From contig NC_088297.1 in assembly GCF_032854445.1 (NCBI RefSeq), positions 14,497,335-14,561,334 of the forward strand: a stretch of 64,000 nt of DNA, read 5' to 3'. Shown here piece by piece: positions 13,101-22,178 of the stretch. The notes under the pieces are model-generated. The model was not told the origin of the DNA. It searched no databases and saw only the letters and a list, made by a program, of their open reading frames with translations. The position numbers were made by a program, and so were the translations under genes. Within the stretch, counting starts at the first letter, position 1, and every line of letters begins with the position of its first letter. This DNA is from Liolophura sinensis. Taxonomy: Eukaryota; Mollusca; Polyplacophora; Chitonida; Chitonidae.

Positions 13101-16100
13101 GTCATCATGTAAGAGTGTGGCATAGAACACCAGTCACGCAAATCAATGTGAATGTTGATCTTTGTGAAACTGAACTGAGAAGTTTGGATTTTTCTGATCA
13201 CGTTTCTTTCTGTATGCTGGATAATTTGTACTCTTGGTTGTCAACAGATGCAGTGAGAATCTTCAACTTTTAAAGAAATTTAAATTTAACTTAAAGAAAT
13301 TCAACAGCCTTCTTTTTCAAAGTGGTGAGATGTTAAAATGTGCTGAATGGGAAGACTCGCTCAAGACCAAATTATTGTGGAAGATCCTACATGCATTGTT
13401 TATTGATAGGTCAACGACTGATGTGTGAAATTCAGCGAGATCAGTTCAGTTTTACGAAAGAAAAACTTTTAATTTTAATTTTTGTTCAGTTGGCAGTGAT
13501 GCAGGTTACAGTTTATTTATATTCCAACCACAGATTTTTTTTTCACTAAATGGTTTTACACCTGTGATTGGAATCAAGCTCTGGGCCTTTCATGGCCGGG
13601 GAAAAACATCAAAATAAACGCCACATAAAGATGTGATGTCTGAGTTATTTCACCTGTAATCGAACCGTGCAATGAACCTTACTCTGCCTCTATGAAATAG
13701 GATATGCAGAGTTGGTTTTGGCAGGTGTGTCTACTTTCCCATACTGTGAACAAAACAAAACTTTCATTTGAAACAAAGACGAAATAAGTTTCGCGAAGAG
13801 CCAAAAGAAAGAAAAAAAACCCTCCCCCTTGAGGATTTTGTTTCACACTAGTATCGGAACCGCCGTTATTTTACCTATTGCAGCCAGCCCAAACTGAGCT
13901 CAACAGATGACGTGAAGGAGAAGCTGTTGCAGCTTTTACTGAACCAATCACAGGGCATGCTGTTAAACAGTGGATGTCCAATAGACAAGGTAAGACTACA
14001 TTCTGGAATTTCAGTCTGCAACACTATGCACATTAAACCTTTTTATTTGATTTGATTTGATATGACTGAAAAAATGTTGAGTACGACGTTAAACCCCAAG
14101 CACTTACCTTTTTATTTGGACCAACATATTTTTGAGTTTACTGTATTTGCCCTAAAGATTAGCTGTGCCATAAATAATGTGTGTTGGATTACCGAGGAAT
14201 TTAAGGTATTAATATTATTTTTGGTGCAGAAATTTCGGTTTACTAGGGTGTAGTTATACGTGCCAAAAAAAACTTTTTATAAGGTTGATAAAATACTCAG
14301 AATGTAGTAGAATTTAGTCATGAATGATATTTTAGCTAAAATAAAGTTCCACAGTCAGTAGACAGTAATAACAAGAATCTAGACAGAAGTCCAAAACTTC
14401 AAAAAATTGCGTAATTTTTTAACAGATTGTATTTATAACTTATTGGGCTCATAAAAGCATTTATGTTTTAGATGTCAATCGGCAACATTTAGGTTCAAGG
14501 TGAACTAGAGGCACTTTCCTGTTAATATTTCATTACATCTCAGAAAGCTGTTTTATTCTTGTATGCTAAGTCCCTCTTAGTGAAATTCAGAGAAAAAGAT
14601 TTATTTCATCCTACATTTAGCATTGTTTGAGGTTGTAATTGTAAGGCTGTAAAATGGATTTTTTTGCTTTTTTGCTTTTTTGAAGATTTTAATTTTGCTT
14701 CCTCTCATAATGACATGTAGACATGTTTCTGTGTTTTTTGTCGTTTACAGGTCATGCTCTCATCGATTTCTCAAGGTCATCTCCCCAGTGACATCACTTC
14801 AGACACAAGGCGGGACTTCGATCTATGGTTCAGCGAACAGCTGAAAAAATCCACAAAACCGCTTGAATCGCCGTCATTGTCAAAGACCGAATCATCGTCC
14901 CCTCAGAAGAGTTGCCCTACCAAGTCTCCTGTGTCCACAGCTACGTCAACGCCCTCTGCTGTACAAAGCTCCTCACCTCACCTGTCAGCCACGCCCATGT
15001 CATCGTCAGGGAAACACACGCGGATGAGGACATCGTTCGACCCCGAACACGAGATCCCGCGCTTGCAGAAGTGGTTTCAAGTGAATCAGCACCCGACACG
15101 TGAACAAATGATTCTGTATTTAAGCGAGTTGAACAGTCTTGATTCGCGGAAAGGACGCAAACAACTGGACCTCACAAACATTATTTACTGGTTTAAAAAC
15201 GCAAGAGCAGCATTTCGGCGAGCTAACAAGTCAACAGACGATTGCCAAGGCGATGGAGAAGATACGCTGGGCATGGCTTATCCAGATGCAGAAGAGTCCA
15301 CCAAGGATGTAGGGGGTGGAAATATGGAGGATCGGGCAGATTCCCCTGTGGAAGAGTCCATTCCTTATCTGCCAAACAGGAATGCTGTGTACGTCATCCC
15401 CAATCCTCTTCACAGAATTGTCACTGAAGAACAGGCTACGGACTTGTCAACGAATAAACACAAGGACGAAAGGTCTGAGTCTCCGAAACCCTCATGTCCA
15501 AGTGAGAGCGGGGGCGAAGAAGATAGCAATCTTGACCTCAGCGATCACAGGCAGCAAGCATCCACTCCAAAACGAGACCTCGAGAAGGTCAGTGGGAAAA
15601 GGGGCGTGTCGCCGCAGGGACGAAAGCGTCGTCACTCAGAGGAGAGTTGTGCATCAGAAGATGAAGAGAATGAACCGAGGCCAAACAGTACCCACAAGTC
15701 CATGGTCAAACAGGAAATTGAGAGTGACCATGAGTATGTCGGCAGCCAAAGTCATATATCGCGCGAATTGTCTGTCCTAGCTCAGTCGCCCCATAACAGA
15801 CTCGCCCTCTCCATCCCTCATATGCCCCATCCTTTAGCTATGCACTATATACCCCTCAATGCCCAGTATTACCATGCCCAACTCCAGCAACGCGGCCACC
15901 TGGTGCAGCAACAGGTTAATGTATCCCATAGCAACAGTAACCATAGCAACCACACCAACCACATAAATGCTAATTCTGTCTCGGCCAAAGCGGCACTGGA
16001 CAAAAAACGTCGGACGAGAGTGTTTATTGACCCGCTGACGGAGATTCCGAAGTTAGAACAGTGGTTTTTGGAAGACACGCATCCGTCCGCGTACATGATA

Positions 16101-16358
16101 GACAAATACTGTGAGGAGCTTAACCGCTCAGAGTACAGGAGGAAATACCCTAGGCTAGAGCCAAAAAATGTCCAGCTATGGTTTAAAAACCACCGAGCAA
16201 AGGTAAAGAGGATGCGTATCGAAGGCCCAGGGCATGGCGTGAACTATAAATATGACGACAGCAGCCCAGGGGGCGAACTGTTTGATTATGAGCAGCATAA
16301 CTCCCAGCATGCTTTGAGCTATGAAGTTGACAAAGGGAGACAAATTCTGTCAGCCTGA
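1145..16358 (+). CDS. dve: SATB/Dve (compass) family homeobox protein, full model, 689 aa
   Basis: CDS join: 1145-1172, 11862-12062, 12618-12744, 13884-13989, 14751-16358 (2070 nt). All introns are GT-AG with phases 1, 1, 2 and 0. The product is a nuclear DNA-binding transcription regulator. Residues about 13-120 resemble the SATB ULD/CMP domain (start LPIHCIVEQV). Residues about 120-190 resemble the CUT-like domain that follows ULD in SATB proteins. A Ser/Pro/Thr linker follows, then homeodomain 1 (about 245-314) and homeodomain 2 (about 572-642). Both homeodomains end in WFKN and carry the roughly ten-residue insertion between helices 2 and 3 that is typical of Dve/compass homeodomains. CMP plus two homeodomains is the Drosophila Defective proventriculus layout. 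The linker holds ATDLS and NLDLS (CtBP-like) and VKQE (SUMO-like). Family assignment is strong; the symbol rests on domain order, not on a tree. A second possible 3' module lies downstream at 22067-26855. Confidence 0.9.
1484..1690 (-). mobile_element. MITE-1 copy (reverse)
   Basis: The reverse complement aligns along almost its whole length with the element at 4980-5178. Shared blocks include CATGTTCCAAGCAAA and ATCAGGAAAAATG, and it ends in the same GGTCAT terminus. The opposite terminus has decayed. Confidence 0.65.
2715..2970 (+). mobile_element. SINE-1-related copy with divergent head
   Basis: The last 95 bases match the SINE-1 3' end (CCACCATAAT, GTGAAATATTCTTGAGTACG, then CACCAATCAAATAAATA). 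The 5' part differs from full SINE-1 copies but has a tRNA B-box-like GGGTTCAAATCC near 2755. It is either a diverged copy or another SINE sharing the tail. Confidence 0.6.
3188..3330 (-). mobile_element. SINE-1, 3' part (reverse)
   Basis: Reverse complement of the SINE-1 3' half, starting with TTGATTGGTGTTTTATGC and running through ACGACCATCCGCAGGTTGCT. The head is missing. Confidence 0.8.
3736..3899 (-). mobile_element. SINE-2 (tRNA-Pro-like family), 3' part (reverse)
   Basis: Begins with the GTGA repeat that is the reverse of the CACT tail, then GGGGTTTAACGTTATACTTA, then the body seen in the full copy at 22749-23111. The tRNA-like head is missing. Confidence 0.75.
4980..5178 (+). mobile_element. 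MITE-1, best-preserved copy (199 bp)
   Basis: Terminal inverted repeats of 18 bp: CTAAATGACCTCAAATTT at the left and the inverse of CTAAATGACCATAAATTT at the right. There is no ORF. Related copies lie at 1484-1690, 29771-29976, 33480-33693 and 43224-43428. A TA next to each end would fit a Tc1/mariner-type target, but this is not firm. Confidence 0.7.
7365..7540 (+). mobile_element. Degenerate tRNA-derived SINE relic
   Basis: Contains a B-box-like GAGTTCAAATCTGAC after a weak tRNA-like segment. No clear tail is kept. Confidence 0.3.
8905..9063 (+). mobile_element. SINE-1, 5'-truncated
   Basis: Matches SINE-1 from the GCAACCTGCGGATGG block through GAGTACGGCGTTAAACACC and the AATCAATAAATC tail. 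The tRNA-like head is absent. Confidence 0.8.
9064..9218. mobile_element. Small inverted-repeat element
   Basis: The ends resemble each other in inverse orientation (CCAGGATCTCGTTTCAC against the inverse CTGGGCACCATTTCACG), with matching inner AGTCCCAAGT blocks. No coding capacity. It abuts a SINE tail. Confidence 0.45.
9404..9453 (+). mobile_element. SINE-1 tail fragment
   Basis: Only AATATTCTTGAGTACGATG, the CACCAATCAAAT block and an AAATA-type tail remain. Confidence 0.65.
11862..12062 (+). CDS. dve: dve-like exon 2, first half of ULD/CMP domain
   Basis: Acceptor TTGTTCCAG at 11861, donor GTAGGT at 12063, phase 1 at both ends. Encodes residues about 10-76. LPIHCIVEQV, then LCDLVRTALMKLGYSSSDT, follow the SATB1 ULD order (LPVFCVVE, then an FNQLIEMALLSLGYSHS-like stretch). 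The ULD mediates oligomerisation in SATB proteins, by family knowledge. Confidence 0.88.
12170..12285 (+). mobile_element. Decayed SINE-1 3' end
   Basis: CCAGTTTCCTCCAGTCATAA, then a degraded AAATATTGTTGAATATGGTG tail block, inside intron 2. Confidence 0.45.
12618..12744 (+). CDS. dve: dve-like exon 3, second half of ULD/CMP domain
   Basis: Acceptor TTCGCAG at 12617, donor GTAGGT at 12745, leaving phase 2 (codon AG|N). Encodes GAIQLKNWKPL and VEDILGDLTNVATLKIRIC, matching the SATB ULD end (GLIQVGKWNP, VTLKIQL). Its donor can join the exon at 13884 or, in equal phase, the one at 22067: both complete AG|C (Ser). This makes it the likely switch point between the two 3' modules. Confidence 0.88.
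13884..13989 (+). CDS. dve: dve-like exon 4, start of CUT-like domain (module A)
   Basis: Acceptor CTATTGCAG at 13883, donor GTAAGA at 13990, phase 2 in and 0 out. Encodes SQPKLSSTDDVKEKLLQLLL and on to NSGCPIDK. It corresponds to the SATB1 stretch from SCPKL to CPLSQ, but is more diverged than the equivalent module B exon. Confidence 0.85.
14050..14110 (+). mobile_element. SINE-2 tail fragment
   Basis: ATATGACTGAAAAAATGTTG, GAGTACGACGTTAAACCCCA and AGCACTTA match the 3' end of the SINE-2 family. Confidence 0.6.
14751..16358 (+). CDS. dve: dve-like exon 5: rest of CUT-like domain and two homeodomains (module A)
   Basis: Acceptor TCGTTTACAG at 14750, phase 0; TGA at 16356-16358. Starts VMLSSISQGHL, aligning with the SATB SMISSI segment, so this exon holds the second CUT-like half with no intron before the homeodomains. 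Homeodomain 1 runs from about 15020 (MRTSFDPEHEIPRLQKWF) to IIYWFKNARAAFRR. Homeodomain 2 runs from about 16005 (RRTRVFIDPLTEIPKLEQWF) to VQLWFKNHRAKVKR. Between them lie acidic, Ser-rich and basic tracts, ATDLS (about 15435), NLDLS (about 15530), VKQE (15705) and an Asn/His-rich run before homeodomain 2. Confidence 0.95.
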   Translation, partial: VMLSSISQGHLPSDITSDTRRDFDLWFSEQLKKSTKPLESPSLSKTESSSPQKSCPTKSPVSTATSTPSAVQSSSPHLSATPMSSSGKHTRMRTSFDPEHEIPRLQKWFQVNQHPTREQMILYLSELNSLDSRKGRKQLDLTNIIYWFKNARAAFRRANKSTDDCQGDGEDTLGMAYPDAEESTKDVGGGNMEDRADSPVEESIPYLPNRNAVYVIPNPLHRIVTEEQATDLSTNKHKDERSESPKPSCPSESGGEEDSNLDLSDHRQQASTPKRDLEKVSGKRGVSPQGRKRRHSEESCASEDEENEPRPNSTHKSMVKQEIESDHEYVGSQSHISRELSVLAQSPHNRLALSIPHMPHPLAMHYIPLNAQYYHAQLQQRGHLVQQQVNVSHSNSNHSNHTNHINANSVSAKAALDKKRRTRVFIDPLTEIPKLEQWFLEDTHPSAYMIDKYCEELNRSEYRRKYPRLEPKNVQLWFKNHRAKVKRMRIEGPGHGVNYKYDDSSPGGELFDYEQHNSQHALSYEVDKGRQILSA

Positions 16359-16371
16359 GCCCAAGTGGAGA

Positions 16372-16372
<1 letters not shown>

Positions 16373-16403
<31 letters not shown>

Positions 16404-16424
16404 GTTATATATATATATATATAT
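16373..16424. repeat. (TA)n microsatellite in 3' UTR
   Basis: Two TA runs split by TGTTA, starting 15 bp after the stop codon. A second TA run lies at about 16831-16856. Confidence 0.95.
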
Positions 16425-16831
16425 TTACGTGTACATGCATAGTATGCTCTTGTGTTTAATCATCGGCTACATGTGTATTTTAATCTAAACATTTACTAAT
16501 GTACATGTTGAAGTCTTTGTACACCAGTGCATAAAATTCATGTATAATTTACATGTTTCATAATATCTATGTAAGACCTCAATACTTTTTACTGTAATTT
16601 TTCATTTATACTTCTAAAGGGGTATGATGTGTTATCAGTGTTGGTTTTTTTTTTTTTTTCTTTTGTCTTTGTTATTTTTTTTTTCCTTGTTGATTGAAGT
16701 ATGTGACATACTTGTCGTCGTTGTTGTTGTTATGGCTTCAACTTACCGCAGAATGTTTATGATAACATTTATGACATTTACATGTGCAAAATGCTGTGTG
16801 CATGCTCTGGTTTTGAACTCTTTACTCAATA

Positions 16832-16862
<31 letters not shown>

Positions 16863-16976
16863 CATGTATGTTGTTAACAAGGGACATAGTGAAAACTTGC
16901 GCATACTGTCTCATTGAATTGATAACTTACAGACACTACGCATCTCATATCATTTTTTGTTCTTCTTCATTCTCAT

Positions 16977-16982
16977 AATAAA
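16977..16982 (+). terminator. Candidate poly(A) signal for module A transcript
   Basis: AATAAA 619 nt after the stop. A second AATAAA lies at 17712-17717. Which is used cannot be told from sequence. Confidence 0.45.
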
Positions 16983-19639
16983 ATGCCAAAACTCCTAAGG
17001 GACTAGTGCAAAGTTTGTGTGCCTATTCAAATATCCATGTATATTCTAATATCCAAATCTAATAGCAAAATTTACACTTTTTTAACATGTGCTTTAGAAT
17101 AGTTTATTATTAACACACAATTCTTCAACTGCCAACGACAATACCTTGATAGGCATCAAATATATCCACAAGTAAGGTTCTTGAAGACCATGAAAAAAGG
17201 GAGGTAATCCACTAAAATTTGTTGACCTGTTATGTAATCATCCAACCACATACTATAAAAGGTCATAAGCTTCATGGATTATTCTTGAATATCTAGATCA
17301 TTGTCAGTTATTTCAAGTTCATCAAAATTGGTAACATCATTATGAATTTAACATGTTATTAAATCTATACTCTGCAAGTATCTATAAATTTACATTTACT
17401 ATGGAGGGTTCGAAATTAAATTTGTTGCTGATTAAATTTGGGCAAATTTTATATGGGGGAAACATTTTCCAAACATGTTTTGGGCTAAAACTTTTGCCCA
17501 AGGATACTCTTAGCAGAACTGGTGGATTGATCTGTTTTTCTGGATTATCTCCCTTTCTTTGTCAGTTGCAAATCCCCGTTCGCAAATGTTGCAATGTAGC
17601 CCCAGAATTTACACGTCATCACTGGTGGGAAGTTCAGTTGTGCAGTGAATTCCCAACGCCTGTATATTTGTACATATTTTACTCATGTCCTGGTGCATGT
17701 TAAACTTACCAAATAAAATGTCCTCTTGACTGATGCTAAAGAAAAAGATGGGACTTTGCTGCATGTTGATTGTTTGTACAAAGCAGCACCTTTTTTTCTT
17801 TTTTATCCATTTTCAAAAAGAGTTTTTTTTTCTAGGGGAGAATACTCTGCATAGGTGAGATCATTTAGAGCATAATTAGTTGGATGTACAGGTTAGCCTC
17901 TGGTTTATATTGTTGAGTGCTTGAATTTGGCGATAACGCAAAGGATGGATTTTTTATTTCTGTTTCTACACAAGGAAACTAGTCAGTGCTTAAAGGACCT
18001 AACTGTTTTTCTTTTTTTTTTTTCACACCAGAGCCAAAAATTTATTGTAAACATTTGTAGTACAGGGTTCTCGCCAGGCTACATCTTTGAATAAAGAAAT
18101 AACTGTGCAAATTTTTTTTTTTTTTTTTTTGTATTTGTTCAACCTATTGATACTGCTGTTAACTGAATGTTCACCAAAGAAAAAGTATGAAACTGACCTA
18201 TTTTTGAAATCCAGAACTTTTTTTTTTTTTTTTTTTGGCATTTGTTTCGTAAATAATGCAAGGTGCATTTTATTTTCTATACAAGAAAAACATAGATTTC
18301 AGAAGGCATAATTTCACAGTAAACATTTTACCTGGTTGTGACATAGAAAATATATTTTGCCAAAACATACAAATAAATGGTGCATCTAACACTTCATGCT
18401 AAGCTTGCTATTTTTTTTTCTTCTTGACTGAATTCAAGTTCAAAGCTTTAGAAATGCTTGAATTATTTTCAGGTTTTAACATTTTTTAATCCAATCATAT
18501 TGATGGATTACTGTACATTTGCATGTTTATGTTTTGTATGGTACATTGTATAATAACGTATAATTTCTTGTTACATTATGGCACAATATTTTGCATATTA
18601 TTATGTCATTTTACAGTTAATACATTGTGGATTGTGGAGGTTAAAATAATGTTTTTTGTTTGTAACCATTGACCGGTTTCATTAATTTATTTATTGCCAT
18701 ATTACCAAGATTTTCGTATGACCTGACACTATCTCCATTGATGCTTTCCATGTTTCTGTATTTTTTCAAGATCATTTTTGTTTTTGATGCTATTTTTTGC
18801 CATATAAAATCCACCTTTTACAACAGATGTTTTTTTTTCCTTCAAATAACTTACAGTTCAGTCAAGCAAAGTTGGGTTAAAATATAATATACTTAGCGTT
18901 CTGACAGTTACTAATGTAAGTCGGTGTTTTGTTTTATTGTGACATTGTTAAGGACAACTTTTTGATAAGATATACTCATACAAACATTTATTTATTTATT
19001 TTCACACTTCCTGTCATAATGACCATGTATGCAGGTTGACCAAATACATAATAGTTCGTGTTAAAATGGAGAAGTAGAAGTAAATTTACATACACGTGTG
19101 TATATTTTAACTCCTCACATCAACTTGTTTTCCTTGTCTAATTGTTTTTATTGGAGTTCACCAAATCTTTTACGGTAATGTAAATTAATCTTACATCCAT
19201 ATTGATTTTTTTGACATTTCATGATTTGTGATGAATTCAAACTTGACCTTGTCATGTGGATCTGTTTATTTCCACACAGACGAGAACTTCATCTTTCCTG
19301 ACTAGAAAGTTTACCAGTGATTATCTCCCTTGAATACATATATCTATATATCTTACTATGGCGTTTGTGTGTTTTCTTATAAACGGGGGCAAAGTGGATA
19401 AGACACGAGGCTCTGGTTCAATCCCAAAAGTGATCAGAGAATTTTTTAGAGAGTTAAGCGTTCATGTAAGACCACAAATTTGTAGGTGATGGATGAATGT
19501 GTCAGTAACTTACCAAATGTCGGTGGTTTACCCCGGGTAGGGAAGTTATTAGAACGCAGTTGGTTACCAGCTACAAGTACCTGTAGCCTGCTACTTCACT
19601 AAAATTTTTGAGCAGGTGCCATAACCATCTACTATGACC

Positions 19640-20060
19640 AAATCTCTTATGTTGACTTCATTTAATTCTCTGCCGGGCTGGCTGGTTATTTCCCAGTGTG
19701 TCCTTTTACTCATAAAGGTAATGAAGCCCTGCTGGGCACTTCACTCCTCTTACCATAAAAGTGACCACCATCATACAAGTGAGAAATTCTTGTGTATTGG
19801 TGTTTAAACAACAATCAGATACATTTTTCTACTCGGCGCTGACTGGCTTAACATAACGTTTAATTGACTCTTTTTCACAAACAATCTGCCCTCGACCAGT
19901 GAAATGTAAGGTTCAAATCCAGCTCCATGTTGGGTCAGCTCAGCAAGTCAGGAGATTTGCCAGCTACCCGGTGGAGGTTGTTAGTATACCCCGGCTCCTG
20001 CTCAACACATAAGGCAAACCTCCATCATGTTAACAAAAGTATTCTTGAACATCATTTTAC
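19640..20060 (+). mobile_element. Decayed SINE relics
   Basis: Pieces resembling SINE-1 ends (ACCATCATACAAGTGAGAAA, then TGTATTGGTGTTTAAACAAC) and a tRNA B-box-like GGTTCAAATCCAGCTCC near 19911. Too diverged to delimit. Confidence 0.35.
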
Positions 20061-20130
20061 ATACAACAAAATACAGCATGACACCAACAAAAGTATTCTG
20101 TTGGAATAAAAGAGCGACTGTCATATATAA

Positions 20131-20143
20131 CATAATAGCTTGA
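20131..20143. repeat. Target-site duplication, left
   Basis: CATAATAGCTTGA, repeated exactly at 20419-20431, flanking the SINE-1 copy between them. Confidence 0.9.
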
Positions 20144-20418
20144 TTTTTTTTTTTTTTTTTTTTTTTTGATTGGTGTTTTACGCCGTACTCAAGAATATTT
20201 CACTTATACGACGGCGGCCAGCATTATGGTGGGTGGAAACCGGGCAGAGCCCGGAGGAAACCCACGACCATCCGCAGGTTGCTGACAGACCTTCTCACGT
20301 ACGGCCGGAGAGGAAGCCAGCATGAGCTGGACTTGAACTCACAGCGACCGCATTGGTGAGAGACTCCTGGGTCATTACGCTGCGCTAGCGCTTTAACCGA
20401 CTGAGCCACGGAGGCCCC
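20144..20418 (-). mobile_element. SINE-1, full-length young copy (reverse)
   Basis: Bounded by a perfect 13-bp target-site duplication. Read on the minus strand: a tRNA-like head (GCCTCCGTGGCTCAGTCGG, B-box-like GAGTTCAAGTCCAGCTC), the GCAACCTGCGGATGGTCGTG body, the GAGTACGGCGTAAAACACCA tail and a terminal A tract (T run 20144-20166). Best reference for the family in this window. Confidence 0.95.
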
Positions 20419-20639
20419 CATAATAGCTTGAGGCTGCAATAAAATGCTTGCTGCCGTTACTCAGAATATACTTAAAGACGCACGGCATAGCGAGTAAAAC
20501 CAGAGCAGCGATGACTGTCTGGTAGCTGGCTAATGGTCACATGTAACCGGTGAAATACAGCCTCTTTTTCAGTTTACCTCTGTCAGGGTTTTATTCTAAC
20601 TGTTCATGTAAATGTGTAAATAGTAGCAATTTACATTAC

Positions 20640-21540
20640 ATGGCAATTTGCCGTTACTTATAATGAGTAACTTCCCATGAGTAATGAGTAACTCCCCATT
20701 ACAGAATAGTGAGTAATTTCCAATCAGTAATGAGTAACTTCCAAATATATGGCAACACCCCATTACATAATGAGTAATTTGTAATCAGTAATGAGTATCT
20801 CTCCATTACATGGCAACTCCCTCTCACATAAGTGATTTCCCTTCAGTAATGAGTACCTCCCCAATATAGGGCAACACCCTATTACATAATGAGTAATTTT
20901 CAATCAGTAATGAGTATCTCTCCATTACATGGCAACTCCCCCTCACATAAGTAATTCCCCATATGTAATAGAGTAACTCCCCACTACATGGCAACTTCCC
21001 AATACATATTGAGTAACTTCCCAATCCAATGAGTAAATCCCCAATACATGGCAACTCCCCATTACATGATGAGTTATTTCCAATCAGTAATGAGTAACTC
21101 CTATCAGTAATGAGTAACTCCCCATCAGTAATAAATAACTCCCCAATACATGGTAACTTCTCATTACATGATGAACAATTTCCAATCAATAATGAGCAAT
21201 CCCCCCATTATATGACAACTCCTCATTTCATAATGAGTAACGTCCCATCAATAATGAGTAACTTCATATAAAATGAGTTACTCCCAACCACACAGTGATT
21301 CCCCATTGTATGTAACATGCAAATAACTCCCCAATAAATACACTTAACGAATAATACCCCATTATCAATATAATCAATAAGGAGTAATTTTCCATTACAT
21401 AAGGAGTATTTCCTCATTGAACTGAGTAACTGTCCACATGACATAGTCACTCCAGACCATGTAATTCTTAACTACCATTGCATGAGTAACTCTCCATTAC
21501 ATAATGAGTAACTCCCTGTTACAAATATTGTGTGACTTAT
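20640..21540. repeat. Irregular GAGTAA/TTACAT tandem array
   Basis: Many variants of AATGAGTAACTCCCCATTAC and ATGGCAACTCC, with a higher-order period of about 120 bp in the better-kept part (about 20760-21000). Short open frames on the minus strand here are products of the repeat. Confidence 0.85.
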
Positions 21541-22066
21541 AATTACATAACCAACAGAAGTCAAACATGTTCTTTTGTAACTACAGCTGAGTAAATTCAT
21601 AGCTGCTTCAGCAAGCGGTGATTAAGTGTTCTGAAGGCATCCTTCTTAGTAGACTGTTAAAATTAATTGCGAAGCTCAAAAATTGTCCAATGCAAACAAT
21701 GTAGTTTTGTCTCCAAAATCAAATTAAAAATGTGCATAAATTGCACTGAAAGTTGAAAGTTTGAGGAATTAGGGTGTGTGTGGCTTGTGATTGACTGCCA
21801 TTGAATATGCTTAACTGGGTTTTAATATACGTGAACTACCCTGTCTTATGAACTTATGTAACATCTGTCTTATGAGGTATGTCTTGGGGATAAATAGGCA
21901 TTGTTTCAGTGGATGGGCACTATTATGTATGCATGGATTGCTGTGGATTGTCCAATAGGTTAAAATGTAGCCTCAGCCATTTTTGGCTGTGGGTTGGGGT
22001 TGAATTGTAAAACACCAGTTTATCCGATGTTTATGACAAGCCTGCCCTTTATTTGGTTCACTTCAG

Positions 22067-22178
22067 CTTACATGAAGTTCCTGTGGAATGGACCGGTCAG
22101 ACGGTGAGGAGTGCTGTCGTGGAACTTCTACAGGAAATGAGCCAATCCACTTTAGCTGCTTTATCACCCCTCTCTCAG
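22067..22178 (+). CDS. Module B exon B1, first half of CUT-like domain
   Basis: Acceptor TTCACTTCAG at 22066 and donor GTAATG at 22179. The first base C completes a phase-2 codon exactly as exon 4 does. Encodes LHEVPVEWTGQTVRSAVVEL and on to ALSPLSQ. The SATB1 counterpart has EQWSHTTVRNALKDLL and ends CPLSQ. Confidence 0.83.

Larger units (their letters stand above)
16359..22066. other. 3' UTR/flank of module A and spacer before module B
   Basis: AT-rich, with many T tracts, TA microsatellites, decayed SINE pieces (about 19380-20060), a young SINE-1 (20144-20418) and a tandem array (20640-21540). I looked specifically for a second pair of ULD exons here, which an independent downstream gene would need, and found none. 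The 116-codon frame at 17353-17703 has no recognisable family. Confidence 0.6.

Noticed and set aside
17353-17703. 116-codon open frame downstream of module A
   Set aside because: No family resemblance and AT-rich flank; probably chance in a 3' region.
20144-20418. 71-codon minus-strand frame (and similar ones at 28136, 30932, 40591, 43498, 47605, 54481, 55415, 56015)
   Set aside because: All lie in SINE-1 copies and read the same non-coding SINE sequence.
16359-22066. A second set of ULD exons that would make module B an independent gene
   Set aside because: I looked on the plus strand for ULD-like sequence (LP..C.VE, LGYS, W.P, TLKI) next to splice sites and found none; a very short or diverged exon cannot be excluded.
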